A stretch of 64,000 nucleotides of DNA from Ciona savignyi (GCA_000149265.1 CH003232.1:670447-734446), one strand, 5' to 3'. Counted from the stretch's first letter, positions 48,601 to 59,742 are shown. Numbers and translations: made by a program. Notes: a model not told the origin generated them from the sequence alone.

Positions 48601-48956
48601 GTTTCTTTAATTTGGTAGAACCCAATAATCTGCTGGGTTCAGACAATGTCACTTTGACCCGGGACACAAACGACCAGCTAACGACCAGTTTCGAACCTGC
48701 AACCTTTAGGTTGAAAGGCGTTGCACTAAACCGCCAGACTAACCTTTCGGACTTTCTATCTAAAATGACAATTTTAAAAGGAATACTGCGGGAAAAACTT
48801 GGGCAAGGTTCTAACAACATCAAACCTCTTTGGGAGAAAAGATGGGAAGAAAAGAAACGACTTTTGGCGTTTCACTCTGGAAAACTTGATAATCCGAAGA
48901 AACGAATGCTTGAGAAGTGGAGAGAATGGTCTACGAACATGTCAAATATGCAATGA
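45611..48956 (+). CDS. Glycosyltransferase family 31 (beta-1,3-Gal/GlcNAc transferase type), copy 1
   Basis: A Golgi type II membrane enzyme expected to transfer a sugar from a UDP donor in beta-1,3 linkage; donor and acceptor are not predictable. Exons: 45611-46183, 46600-46835, 48163-48317, 48781-48956; phases 0, 2 and 1 match and give 379 residues. A short basic N-terminus (MDRRLARKG) is followed by one membrane anchor (about residues 9-31) and a stem to about residue 115. The catalytic part carries ILRETWG, then YGDILQCNFVDKYEALPIK, the metal-binding DDD in FYSVTDDDC (exon 2), a C-x-n-W segment ending SSMKW, YPAYCLGALW (exon 3) and EDVLIS. An AG two bases before the ATG (TTTATTCAGTC) suggests a UTR-intron or trans-splice acceptor. 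Intron 1 holds a SINE, intron 2 a long 76-bp minisatellite, intron 3 a reversed SINE. It is the upstream member of a tandem pair. Confidence 0.93.
46420..46565 (+). mobile_element. SINE-A with internal deletion, GT31 copy 1 intron 1
   Basis: Head GTCCGACCGGTTAGTCTAGTG joins directly to CATACACAGCACACTGC, then the tail. The same deletion is present at 50941-51086 in copy 2, so the SINE and its deletion predate the duplication. Confidence 0.88.
46991..48110 (+). repeat. 76-bp minisatellite, about 15 units, in intron 2 of GT31 copy 1
   Basis: Tandem units containing CCTGTCCATCTGTGCCACA, then TTTCCAAAGTCCCTACC, then AACCTTGATAAGCACACCA. Spacing is 76 bases where measured (47601 to 47677). Units differ by a few substitutions, and some form higher-order alternation (CTGAGCCACATTTTCATAG versus CTGTGCCACATTTCC). 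Confidence 0.95.
48462..48752 (-). mobile_element. SINE-A, near full length, GT31 copy 1 intron 3
   Basis: Minus-oriented, ending about 30 bases before exon 4. Copy 2 has only a different, shorter SINE-A remnant at about 52150-52300 at this place. Confidence 0.85.
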
Positions 48957-49047
48957 GTCTTTAAACAAGTTTTTCAGAACTAAACCTCTGCATTTTAAGC
49001 TCGCTGTTTCAGCATTTGCTAGCTTTGTGAAAGCGGGTTGGTTATAT

Positions 49048-49255
49048 GGGGAAACTAAAAGGAGGAAAAGCGAGAAGGAGCGAAACTGCACACTAAAATC
49101 AGGATTGGGACATTAGAATTTTTTAAATATGGGGTTGGAGTTAAGGTTAGTTCTGGGGTTGAGATTGGTGTTTAGGGCAGGGTTTAAATTTGTTTCCATG
49201 ATTTTAGTGTGCAGTTTCCCTCCTTCCCACTTTCCCTCATTTTAGTGTTGCCCTT
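49048..49255. mobile_element. MITE present only in GT31 copy 1 flank
   Basis: About 208 bp with long imperfect inverted ends (AAGGAGCGAAACTGCACACTA versus the inverse of AGTGTGCAGTTTCCCTCCTT). It is flanked by GTTATAT at 49041-49047 and 49256-49262. Copy 2 has the empty site (GGTTATATACATCAGTGC near 52963). A relative is at about 55065-55295 and half of one at about 2290-2335. Confidence 0.85.
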
Positions 49256-50131
49256 GTTATATACATCAGTGCTTTTCAACTGTGTGTATTACACACCCAA
49301 CCAACATTTTTAAATCATGTACCACTATATCAGGTGTACTGGGGTGCATATCATACAACATTGTTGTGAATTTATTTTCATACCAAGTGTCATTGTGACA
49401 TTATAAATTGACAGAACATATTTTTACATTAACAATGATACAATTTCAGTACATTGCATTGTGAAGACCGGGGTATAAGAGCTTTTAAGTAGAAGTTTTA
49501 AGTGTATGCGATTTTAAAAACGGTTGACAAGCACTGTCTACATTACCATACAAGATACGAGAGTTTTCTTTCTGGTCAAAGATACTCCCAAAGTTGAGTT
49601 TTACAATATTCCATTTCTGGTGTTGAATGTGGGCGCCTTATCTTAAATATTAGTTTTTAAACCTACCAAAATATTTGTTTGTCTTTTGGAAGAATAAATC
49701 TTAATAAACAAATTTCTTAACTTTCATGGCAATTTGCCATTTTTTAGAAACTTTGACATTTGTCTAGTCAGTGAGTTAATTTAATCACTACACTGAAGTA
49801 ATGAAAGTTAAAATGACCGAAAAATTAAAATTACAGTTCTAAAAAACCTAAAAATGGCAGTGATACTGGTTATTGATAATTCACTGCTATAGATACAGCT
49901 TTAATCTAGAATATGCGCAAACTCTCACTACTAATTAACCTGTAAAAAAGTTTACATTAAATTCGTTTTTATTTGTACACTCGTCATAAGGAAATAAGTC
50001 AAAACATACGAGTATAGTTTAATCTAAGTAACCATTGAGAAAACCAGACACGTTACATCAGACAAATGAATAAAACTTGCCTGAGGCTATAGGCTGCACT
50101 GAGAAAGTTCTAGAGACTCATTTATTTAGTC

Positions 50132-52880
50132 ATGGACCGTCGTCTAGCACGTAAAGGCTTATTACTATCAGCTGTCACGTGTTTTTTGATGTTTGTTTGC
50201 TACTGCTTACAGTTACAAAGCGTTGTTACAGTAAATAACACTGAGGGTCGTCATAAGCCTGAGGTATTTAGAAAAGAAAGTTTAAAAAACCGACGAAATT
50301 TCACGAAAATTTGCTCAAAAGTTTTAACCGACCTGCCAACTGCTGTAAAACACACAGATAAAAATGGATTTCAAGAGCTGCCGGAAAGGTATTTGTCAAA
50401 TAAAAGAGATATTTCGAAAGGATATTCGTGTGAAAATGCTATAGCACCTGAAAAGGCAAGCGAAAATCCATGGATGACAATATTAGTCAAAACTGCTCCG
50501 TCTAACTTCGAAAACCGGAAAATATTGCGTGAAACTTGGGGAAAAATCCGTTTTTTCAAAGGAAAAATATTTTCGCTTTTGTTTATGGTCGGTCTAGCAC
50601 CGTCTAGTAGTGGTTTGCAGATGAAATTGCAGGAGGAAAACGCAAAGTACGGGGATATTTTGCAATGCAACTTTGTGGACAAATATGAAGCATTGCCGAT
50701 CAAGGTAAGGTGTATTTAGTGATAGGATTCAAGATTCAAGTAAAAAGGATTTTAAATTTTGCTAAATTGAATATTTGGCTACCAGACGTTTCGAAAATAT
50801 AATATTAAATGTAAATAACTGGACAGAAGACCTTCATTGTACAATTTTAACTGCAATGCGGCATTAAATTTATTGAGTTTTTCATTTTTTTTTCAGGTAA
50901 AAAAAGGTTGCACTGAGTTAGCCTTTAGCAGAGAATTATTATGTCCGACCGGTTAGTCTAGTGTTCATACACAGCACACTGCAATACCTCCGGTAACCTG
51001 ACGGTGGGCGCGAGGTGATCTGACGACTGCCCGTGTGTTAAACCCCTTGATTTTCTTACTCACAGAAAAAAAAACATGAATATCTATCCTTTATTATTAA
51101 ATTTCAACTCTTCGTTCCAGGTATTATCAACATTTAGATGGATCATAGAAACCAACCACCAGTCCCGGTTCTACTCTGTCACCGACGATGACTGCGTGAT
51201 AAATATCCCTGACATGCACAGTATCTTTACAAGATTGGATACAAGCGAGGTTAAAACGGATAACACAACGGTTGCACAGGATGACCACAATACAATCTAC
51301 TGCGGATACACATTCAATGAAGGAGCTGTACCTCAAAGAGAGGCGTCCATGAAATGGTGACGTGTTTTGTAAATTTTTTGAACTACATGAAAATTACATG
51401 AATTTTTTAGAATTACATGACCAAAAAGTATCAACCTTATTACGAACAGCTAAATTCCCGAAATGCTGTCCATCTATCCGGAATTTTTAAAGTCCCAAAT
51501 ATATTTGTGTATAAATCAGTTGTTATAAACACTTAACCTGTACATCTGCTCCACATTTCCAAAGTTACAATCATATATATTTCAACAGAAATCAACCTTG
51601 ATAAGAACACCACCTGTCCATCTGTGCCACATTTTTAAAGTTCCGACCATATATATTTCCACACAAATCAACCTTGATAAGCACACCACCTGTCCATCTG
51701 TGCCACATTTTTAAAGTTCCGACCATATATATTTCCACACAAATCAACCTTGATAAGCACACCACATGTCAATCTGTGCCACATTTTAAAGTCCCTACCA
51801 TACACATTTCCACACAAATCAACCTTAATAAGAACACCACCTATCCATCTGTGCCACATTTCCAAAGTCCCTACCATACACATTTCCACACAAATAAGTC
51901 ATACTATATACTACAACTAAAACTCATCATAAAAATAACAACTTACATACAGGAACATGCCAATGGAATTGTATTCTGGGGACTACTACCCAGCCTACTG
52001 TTCGGGTGCCTTGTGGATACTGTCCTATGACATTCTTCAAGCCTTAGCTTGTGTTTCAACTGTCACAGACATTGAAGATTTTTTCGTGGAAGATGTTTTG
52101 ATTTCAGGTATGAGTCCTATGGAGATAGAATAATTTTGTTTCTCCTCGTAGATGGAAAATCGCAAGGGGGTTAACACACGGGAATAATCAGATTACCTTG
52201 CAACGACCGTCGGTTACCGAAGCTAATGTAGTGTGTTGTGTATGATTCACACGTTCCTTTAAACTAGAAAAACCTATTAATCCTTTGGGGTCAGGCAATG
52301 TAACAGTGGACTTATAGTAGGGGTGGGAAACTTCTCTAGTCGGCGGGCCAGATGTGAAAAAATGAAGTTCTTGGTGAGCCGGATTATTACATGATTTGTA
52401 TTCAATATCTTAATTACAGGGTATGGTTAAATACAGTCTGCGGGCCAGTTAAAGTCTCTTTACAGGCCGGACTCGGCCCGCGGGACTTATGTTGCCCATG
52501 TCTGGCTTATAGTATATTAATCTAATTGTGTTAATTCATCTGTATGTCTCACACCAAGGGTAAATAGATACTCCACCGTGAAATTTATTAATTTTCTTGC
52601 ATAAGGCAAAACGTCAACTTATTGGACATAAGGGTCAGTCAACTTATTATGCATCAATTTCCTAAATACGGATGAACACTTTTCTAAAACGACCATTTTA
52701 AAAGGAATACTGCGGGAAAAACTTGGGCAAGGTTCTAACAACATCAAGCCTCTATGGGAGAAAAGATGGGAAGAAAAGATACGACTTTTGGCGTTTCACT
52801 CTGGAAAACTTGATATTCCGAAGCAACGAATGCTTGAGAAGTGGAGAGAATGGTCTACGAACATGTCAAATATGCAATGA
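50132..52880 (+). CDS. Glycosyltransferase family 31, copy 2 of tandem pair
   Basis: Same architecture and length as the upstream copy: exons 50132-50704, 51121-51356, 51953-52107, 52705-52880, 379 residues, all phases matching. Anchor, ILRETWG, the DDD metal site and EDVLIS are all kept, so it looks functional. Replacements relative to copy 1 cluster in the anchor/stem (about residues 28-104: L to Q, V to E, N to R, Q to H, T to P, S to T, N to D, G to E); residues 105-191 are identical. Later exons carry IPDM for IAEM, SGALWIL for LGALWTL and LDIPKQR for LDNPKKR. The TTTATTTAG acceptor two bases before the ATG is kept. The donor after exon 2 is GTGACG, weaker than GTAAAG in copy 1. Intron 2 is much shorter because its minisatellite has fewer units. 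Confidence 0.92.
50941..51086 (+). mobile_element. SINE-A with internal deletion, GT31 copy 2 intron 1
   Basis: Orthologous within the duplication to 46420-46565, practically identical. Confidence 0.88.
51537..51896 (+). repeat. 76-bp minisatellite, about 5 units, in intron 2 of GT31 copy 2
   Basis: Same unit and same intron position as in copy 1, but only about a third of the length; several units carry a TATATATTT variant. Reading frames across the array are by-products of its periodicity. Confidence 0.95.
52316..52508 (+). mobile_element. GGGCC-rich hAT-like element, GT31 copy 2 intron 3
   Basis: Starts GTAGGGGTGGGAAACTTCTC, ends GTTGCCCATGTCTGGC, with CGGGCCAG and GGCCGGACTCGGCCC inside. 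Not present in copy 1. A close relative starts this window (1-110), and a reversed scrap lies at about 61975-62060. Confidence 0.65.
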
Positions 52881-53116
52881 GTCTTTAAACAAGTTTTTCA
52901 GAACTATACTTCTGCGTTTTAAGTTCGCTGTTTCAGCATTTGCTAGCTTTGTGAAAGTGGGTTGGTTATATACATCAGTGCTTCTCAACTGTGTGAATTG
53001 CAGACCCAAAGGTGTGCCAACATTTTTGAAAGGTGTGCCACTGAAATAGTGTGTACTGGGGTACATACCATACAACATTGTTGTGAATTTATTTTCATAC
53101 CAAGTGTCATTGTATC

Positions 53117-53122
53117 AATAAA
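53117..53122 (+). terminator. Candidate poly(A) signal, GT31 copy 2
   Basis: AATAAA about 240 bases past the stop of copy 2. The matching position in copy 1 (about 49400) reads ATTATAAATT and has lost the hexamer. Confidence 0.35.
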
Positions 53123-53979
53123 AATTGACAAAACCATGCTTTATTTTATTTTTCATTAACATTAATGCAATTTCAGTACATTGCATTGTGAAGACCGGGG
53201 TATAAGAGCTTTTAAGTAGAAGTTTTAAGTGTATGCGATTTTAAAAACGGTTGACAAGCACTGTCTACATTACCATACAAGATACGAGAGTTTTCTTTCT
53301 GGTCAAAGATACTCCCAAAGTTGAGTTTTACAATATTCCATTTCTGGTGTTGAATGTGGGCGCCTTATCTTAGGTATTAGTTTTTGAAACAATCCATTTA
53401 CTTATTATGTGGGTTCTTGTAAAGATAGTTTAATAAAAATCTGAATACAGCAAGATTTCTTTAAAACATAATCCTTCAATTTGGATTTTTACCAAGATAA
53501 ACTGCCACATGCGAGGTAATAAATATTAATATGGCCGCAAGCATGTAGATCGCATTTTCAAAGTGTACCTTATCTGACATATCTGATGTACCAATTTTAA
53601 TTTAAGTAGCTTTTAAATTTAGTTTGGCGGCCTTGACTGGTTATTTATGCTTGTATGTCAAGTTATAATTTAATGTTTTAAGTGCTTTAACAACTGTTAT
53701 TTTAACCATATTTTCCGTTTTTTTAACTTTAATCAAAATTAGGGTTTTATTTGAATATTTATATTAAAGAAACAGAAAATAAACTTAAGTGAAAAAAAAA
53801 TTTTGATCATTTTTTATACCAAATATGTGGCTGACAGTGTTAGGTCAAAACCAATGTACATTAATGTCATTAGTATTAATTAAAGTCAAACTACTTTACT
53901 TTCCCACGCATGTTTTAATTATTAACGCAAAAAAACTACCTAATCAGATCACGACATAAAATACCTTCATTCATATTTA

Positions 53980-56900
53980 ATGTCTGCTAATAAAACTCTT
54001 CGCAAAAGGTGGTGTGTGTTATTCGATAGCGTGACAGGCAAGTATTCGTTGAAATTTGAAAAAATGAGCGACAGAATTTCTACGACCGTTTCGGCGTTCG
54101 AAAAAACGGGAAACGCAACCGGTAACTTCACGTCAACTCCGCAACAAGGTCCTTTAGTACTTGTAGTCATCATGTCTACGATTGTGGTCTTTGAAGTGCT
54201 GGTTTTTATGTTTGTTTTGAAAGTTTCGTGGGACAACGAATTCAGATTGAAGAAAAATGACCGTCACAAAATCAGTAAATTTTTAAAAAACATGTCACCG
54301 TTGAAAAGGGTAAGGTTATTTTTGCCGTTTTTTAGATCGCTTTTGTGTCTGAATATCTTTTAATTAAAGACAGTGATCTTAAGTGATCTTTTAATCACTG
54401 TCTATAACTTGTAATTACTAGTAAAATTTAAAAAAATTAAAATAAAATGTTGTTTGCAAAACGAAAACTTAAACCATACAGAATTGTATAAACCAGGGTT
54501 TTCTAAACCAGGGGTTGGAGTAAATAGTAGGTAAGGTTGTTGTGGTATAATAAAGGATGGATGCATAAAAGTGACCATCCCTGATAAAATAAAGTATTTT
54601 AAAAAAACTGTGTTTTTGTACTTTCGTTATTTTAAATTTTAAATAAAATAAAAGGTTTAAATGTTGTAGCCTCTTATACTCAATACCACCACATAACAAG
54701 CATTGAAGTTTCGTAAAAAATATATATATTGACCTCGGGTCGCACTAGACATGTAAAAGTTGTCTTTGGGGTCGTCCTGAGAAAAAGCATTGGAATCTCT
54801 GGTTTGAACTTTTTTGAATCTTTTTTTCAGCAAACTTTCAGCATTTTTAACTATTTTCATAACAATTTGACAATGGACTTTGCATAGATTTAATGGTTGC
54901 GTTCCTTATTGTTATACACTATATTAACATTTGTTGGTTTACTCCAAAATTAATACTGCAATTTATGCTTGTTTTTTTTCAGAATATTGTACAGTTTCAT
55001 GCATTATGCTGTAATTATTAGTCTAATTTCAGAATGCCCAAAAGTATAGAAACGCCTGCTTTCTTGGCGAAAACTCAAAGGAAGGAAAGCGGGAAAGCGG
55101 GAAGGAGGAAAATTGCACATTTAAATGAAGATTATGACATTAGAGTCAGTTTTAAACATGGGGTTGAAGTTAGGGTTAGTTCTGGGGTTAAGATTAGTGT
55201 TTAAGGCAGGGTTAAAATTATTTTCCATAGTTTTAGTAAGAAATTTCCCCCCTTCCCTCCTTCCTGCTTACCCTACTTTAAGTGTTGCCGTTTATTCAAT
55301 TATACTCTCTATTCATTACTCCCTAATTCTTCAAGCATTAATACCCTATCTCCATACATTATTTATTATCCACGAAAATGGGCTCGTTATCCTCATTTCA
55401 GTGTTTTCTGGTGTCAAACATCATGATCGCAATCGACTCTTCCATTTTCCTTTTGCGTCTTCTTATACCGATCACGTACAATAATCTGGTTTGCTCTGTG
55501 TTGCTGCGATTGACTGGAAGTACGACTTATTCAACGGCTATGACGTCTGTGTACATCTACCTTTGGGCGCGACAGTATTATCTGCACTCTTCACCAGTGT
55601 TAAGGGTTGGTGAATTTATGTTTTGGTGAATTTATATTTTGGCGCATTTATGTTTTGGTGAATTTATGTTTTGGTGTATTTATGTTTTGGTGTATTTATG
55701 TTTTGGTGTATTTGTTTTGGTGTATTTGTTTTGGTGTATTTATGTATTTAATTATTGGCTTTGTATATTTAGGTCTTTAATTAATGTTTTGGTGTATTTA
55801 TGCCTTTAATTAATGGTTTTTTTATGTCTTTAATTGAATTAATTAATTTAATGTCTTTAATTAATTTATTTCTTTAATTAATTCAATTAATGGCTTTGTG
55901 TATATACGTCTTCAATTAAAGGCTCTTTTTGTACATATTTATAAAATAATATTGTTCCAGAATGTTCTTCCAAAATGGCTGCCGATTCTAAGCAAGGCTT
56001 CCCTGCTACTTACAATCACTGCATATGTTGTCCCACTTATTGTGATATGGGGAATGTCTGGAATCGACGCCGTGTACAAAGACAAGGACTGCTATCATGG
56101 AAGTAAGCCTGTGGTTATAGGGCAGGGGTAGAAACACTTTTTGAATCATGGCTAAAATTATTTGAGGCTATATACTGGACACACTTTTTGTGGCTATATA
56201 CTGGACACACTTTTTGTGGCTATATACTGGACACACTTTTTGTGGCCTTTACTGGACACACTTTTTGAATCATGGACCAAAATTATTTCATTCTTAGACT
56301 GGCGGGCCAAGTGATCGATCCGCCACTCACATATAGTTTGTCATATTTGATAAAAACATTAAACTAACAAATACGGTACATTACTGGTTAAAACCACAAA
56401 GCACTGTTGCTTTAAGCAACACACAAGTGTCACTGTGACATCATAATTCAGTTGTGAAATTGTTATTTAGCCTTGCAACATGTTGATAACATCCAGCGGG
56501 CCAAAATAAAAGACCCGGCAGGCCGTAGTTTGCTCATGTCTGTTATAGAGATAGCTAGTTTAGGGAACAACATCGTTTTAGGTTTGTGCGGCTAAATCTG
56601 CAATCTTATTCAAATAGAACTGGCTTTGGAACTTTAAACAGGAACAAAAAGTGTCCATTATTACAAAAAATCCCACCACTAAAAAACGTGGAAATTAAAC
56701 AAATAATTTGTTTTTTATTAACCGTCATTCTTAATTATTAACATCATTTTTAATAGATATTAGTCATCATCACATTAAGTCATTTCGGTCACTGTATGGA
56801 CATTTCCTTTGAAAAATATTTTAAATCACAATTGTTTCCCTTTTTTTATAAATGTCTACCTAGCATTGCCACAGACTCCTTTCAGCAATAAAAATGGGTA

Positions 56901-59268
56901 ATTAAAACCATAAATCCATAAAAAAATGCAAAAATTCAATTTTTTGGACATTAATTTCCACAGAATCATCAGGCAAGGTATTCCCTGCGATAATGATGGC
57001 TAGCACGATAGCAACACAGCTATCTTACTTAGTATTGTTCTACGCCACACTTAGACTCCATAAAAAGTCAAACAAAATGGCGTCAGGTGGAAAGGAAACA
57101 TTGAGGTAAGAAATTCATATTAATTCCAAGATTACAGTTAAATTAATATTAATTGGTCAATTTTATTTTCATAAAAACAAATTTATTTAGTTAAATTCAT
57201 AAATTAATATTGTTTCTAATGCATTAACAATATTTAATAGACACGTTCCTTTAATTTGGTAGAACCCAATAATCCGCTGGGTTCAGGTAATGTCCGTTAG
57301 ATGCCATGCCCAAGGGCACAACTGACTAGATAGCGACCAGTTTCGAACCTGCAACCTTTCAGCTAAAAGGCGAACACTCTAACCCACCAGCCTAGCTCGA
57401 CTGACTTGCGGTTGGTTTCGATCCAACTACCTTACAGTTGATAATTAAACCAATTTGCGCTAACAGACTAAGTTTTCATTTTACACCATGCTGATCGTTG
57501 AGCAGAACCTTATTCTTTTTTGCACTAACCGTTTGCGTTGAGGTCGTTCTGCTACAAGTAATGGACTTCCCATACAATTAATGATTCATGCTGTGTCATG
57601 CAGTGGTACCATCTGTAATTAAAAATAATTAACTTAATCAAACTGATGGAGTTTTAATAAATGTTAACAATGTGTTAAAAAGTTATATTTACTTAATACC
57701 CACTAATCAATTGTGATAATCTATGGGATCTTAGTATACAATTGTTATTATTCCTTTGGAATGGAAAGGCTTATAACATGAATAGTTGTCAAAATTATCT
57801 CATGCCTACTGTCAGGCTGCTATGTTTATCAGTTTGCCTCCTGCCCATGAACACAGCCGACTAGCTAGCGGCTAGTTTTGATCCCACAACCTTTTACCAG
57901 ACAGTCCTTTAAAAGAACACAACCGACTAGCTAGTCGCTATTTTTCACACAAATACACAGCCATTGCAACATACTATTAATCTCCTATGTTAAAATCCAT
58001 TTATTATCCATTATTCAAATTACAGATACACAGCCACTGCAATATACTATTAATCTGTTATGGGAAAATCCATTTGAATTATTATCTACCACATTAGTAT
58101 GGGCGGGTCTACTTTAGCCACTGGGACCAGAAAATTAGGTCATAGAAGGCCCAGTACCCCCATACACAGCCATTGCAATATACTATTAATCTCTTATGTT
58201 AAAATCTATTTGATTTGAATTATTATCTACTGTTCAAATCACCAATACACAGCCATTACATTACATTAATATGGGCGGGTCCACGGTAGCCACCGGGACC
58301 AGCAGTTTATGTCATAGAAGGCTCATTACCCATACAAAGCCATTGTAACATACCATTAATCTCTTATGTTAAAAACATGTCTGATAAAAATAATTAGTGA
58401 AAAGGCAGACGCTTTGGCTGGAATGACGACAACTTGCTCCAAACCAAAATTCGCTTATACGTGGTTAAGCAGGGTTCCACTATACTATTATTCTTCTGTG
58501 TTAAAATCCATTTATTTCCACTATTCAAATCACCAATACACCTATTTCCAGGACAACATTCCGCTGCTTATGTTTCGCTGTTGTATGTGTGGGAACAGAT
58601 TGTCTGGCCATGATCGCCATTAAAGTCAGCCTTCACTCCATGCCAGAGATATGGATGCATCTCTTCCCTAAGACTGATCTTCTCTTCAATTTGTTGTGTA
58701 TGCTGTTCTGTTTTAGTCCATTTGTCAGGTATTTGCTATTTCAAGGAGTTTCTTTTTGTTTGAGATTGACTTGCTCAGACTGGTTTCGAACCCAGGGTCA
58801 CTGGATCCTTATTTGCTTCGTTTTTAATGGAGTTGCTTTTATAGCTATGATCACTAGATCTTTACTAGATATGTTTTAACATACCTGGTTTGAAACCCTG
58901 GATCCCTATATCTTACAAAAGTATATTTAAAATCCAGGACCACTGGATCCTCCACTAGGTTCGTTTTTACAAGGCTTGGTTATACAGGCTATTTATTAAG
59001 CAACTAAACTATTAGGCATGAGTTAAGCTGACGATTTCCCACGTGTTAACCCCCTTGGTTTTTCCATTCACAGGGATAAACATAAATATTCTATCCTAAA
59101 GTACTAATAAGCAACTAAACTCTTGGTATTCCCAGCACAATGCAAAAGGCAGCTGAGATTTTAACTTGTGAAAGATACAAAGCTCCAGATGAAGGTAAAT
59201 ATGGTTCAGCACAAAGCTCTGTAAAGACAACTCCATCAACAAAGGAAACAGCTGTTGAGGCAATATGA
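53980..59268 (+). CDS. Unrecognised seven-transmembrane, GPCR-like protein, six exons
   Basis: Exons: 53980-54309, 55402-55605, 55961-56102, 56964-57105, 58552-58728, 59136-59268; phases 0, 0, 1, 2 and 2 fit and give 375 residues. The start may instead be the second ATG at 54064 (MSDRIS). The exposed N-terminus has two N-glycosylation sites (NAT, NFT, about 45-51). Hydrophobic spans: about 58-80, 112-133, 142-165, 187-208, 231-252, 277-297 and 310-330, seven in all, with a basic first loop (RLKKNDRHK). Cys141 at the start of span 3 and Cys222 in the loop before span 5 sit where rhodopsin-like receptors form their disulfide. At the end of span 3 there is WARQYYLH rather than DRY, and there is no NPxxY in span 7 (it reads FCFSPFVR). 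The C-tail is 44 residues, Ser/Thr/Lys-rich. I do not recognise the family; receptor function is an inference from topology. Confidence 0.75.
55065..55295. mobile_element. MITE of the 49048 family in the 7TM gene intron 1
   Basis: Starts GGCGAAAACTCAAAGGAAGG, ends CTACTTTAAGTGTTGCC. The interior GGTTAGTTCTGGGGTTAAGA matches the 49048 element. Confidence 0.75.
55607..55765 (+). repeat. 16-bp tandem repeat in the 7TM gene intron 2
   Basis: Repeats of GAATTTATGTTTTGGT and variants with TGTATTTATG run from the donor of exon 2 onward, grading into TTAATTAA-rich sequence up to about 55890. Confidence 0.85.
56124..56545 (+). mobile_element. hAT-like GGGCC element in the 7TM gene intron 3
   Basis: Begins CAGGGGTAGAAACACTTTTT and ends TTTGCTCATGTCTG, with GGCGGGCCAAGTG and CAGCGGGCCAAAATAAAAG inside, plus the local 26-bp repeat. 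No transposase frame. Confidence 0.55.
56150..56275 (+). repeat. 26-bp tandem repeat inside a hAT-like element
   Basis: Four units of GGCTATATACTGGACACAC followed by TTTTTGT; the last is shortened to GGCCTTTACTGGACACAC. It is embedded in the GGGCC-rich repeat in the 7TM gene intron 3. Confidence 0.85.
57236..57420 (-). mobile_element. SINE-A head half, 7TM gene intron 4
   Basis: Minus-oriented, from ACGTTCCTTTAATTTGG to CACCAGCCTAGCTCGAC. Further scraps lie at about 57845-57945. Confidence 0.78.
57955..58540 (+). repeat. Irregular tandem array in intron 4 of the 7TM gene
   Basis: Six or so units contain ACACAGCCATTGCAACATAC, then TATTAATCTCTTATG, then TTAAAATCCATTT. Two include a segment ATGGGCGGGTCCACGGTAGC that also occurs at about 11530-11575 in a pyrophosphatase intron, so the unit derives from a dispersed repeat. 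Confidence 0.7.
59030..59097 (+). mobile_element. SINE-A tail before the last 7TM exon
   Basis: Plus-oriented tail (GTGTTAACCCCCTTGG to ATATTCTATCCTA) ending about 40 bases before exon 59136. Confidence 0.8.
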
Positions 59269-59360
59269 AAAGACAAGATTGCAAGGATGCAAAGAGACAA
59301 AAGCGCAACAATATAAAAAGACAAACTGTGATTGTAATTTCTATTTACTATTTGTACATT

Positions 59361-59366
59361 AATAAA
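59361..59366 (+). terminator. Candidate poly(A) signal of the 7TM gene
   Basis: AATAAA 93 bases after the stop codon at 59268, followed by a T/G-rich stretch (TATATTTGTTGGGTT), which supports 59136-59268 as the terminal exon. Confidence 0.6.
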
Positions 59367-59454
59367 GATATATTTGTTGGGTTCGTAGGTAATGTTTAAT
59401 TTCTATTAAAGACCCAAAATGTGGCATTAGAATGGAAATAATAATAAGTATATG

Positions 59455-59742
59455 TCCGATAGATTAGTCTAATGGTTTATTGCGTCGCCTCTCAGCCGAA
59501 GGGTTGCAGGTGCGAAACTGGTCGCTAGCTAGTAGGTTGTTTCATTGGGCAAGGTACTTCATGGACAGTGCCTAAACCCAGCAAATTAATGGGTTCTACT
59601 AAATTGAAGGAACGTTTCTATCATACACAACACACTTCAATAGCATGGTAACCCGACGGTGGGCGCAAGATGATCTGACGATTGCTTGTGTGTTAACCGC
59701 CTTAATTTTCCTACTCACAGGGATGAACATGAATATCCTATC
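59455..59742 (+). mobile_element. SINE-A, near full length
   Basis: Plus-oriented copy just downstream of the 7TM gene, from GTCCGATAGATTAGTCTAATG to ATGAATATCCTATCG, with the B-box-like GGTGCGAAACT kept. Confidence 0.88.

Larger units (their letters stand above)
45147..53384 (+). repeat. Head-to-tail tandem duplication containing both GT31 genes
   Basis: Unit 1 spans about 45147-49661 and unit 2 about 49662-53384. Both begin with ACCAAAATATTTGTTTGTC and end in GGCGCCTTATCTTA plus ATTAGTTTTT. Promoter, exons and intron 1 with its SINE are nearly identical. Intron 2 differs in minisatellite length, intron 3 in transposon content, and the 3' flank of unit 1 has an extra MITE. There is no gap at the junction. 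Confidence 0.9.

Noticed and set aside
54469..54860. Minus-strand frames in intron 1 of the 7TM gene
   Set aside because: Low-complexity, no recognisable family, overlapping each other within an intron of a well-supported plus-strand gene.
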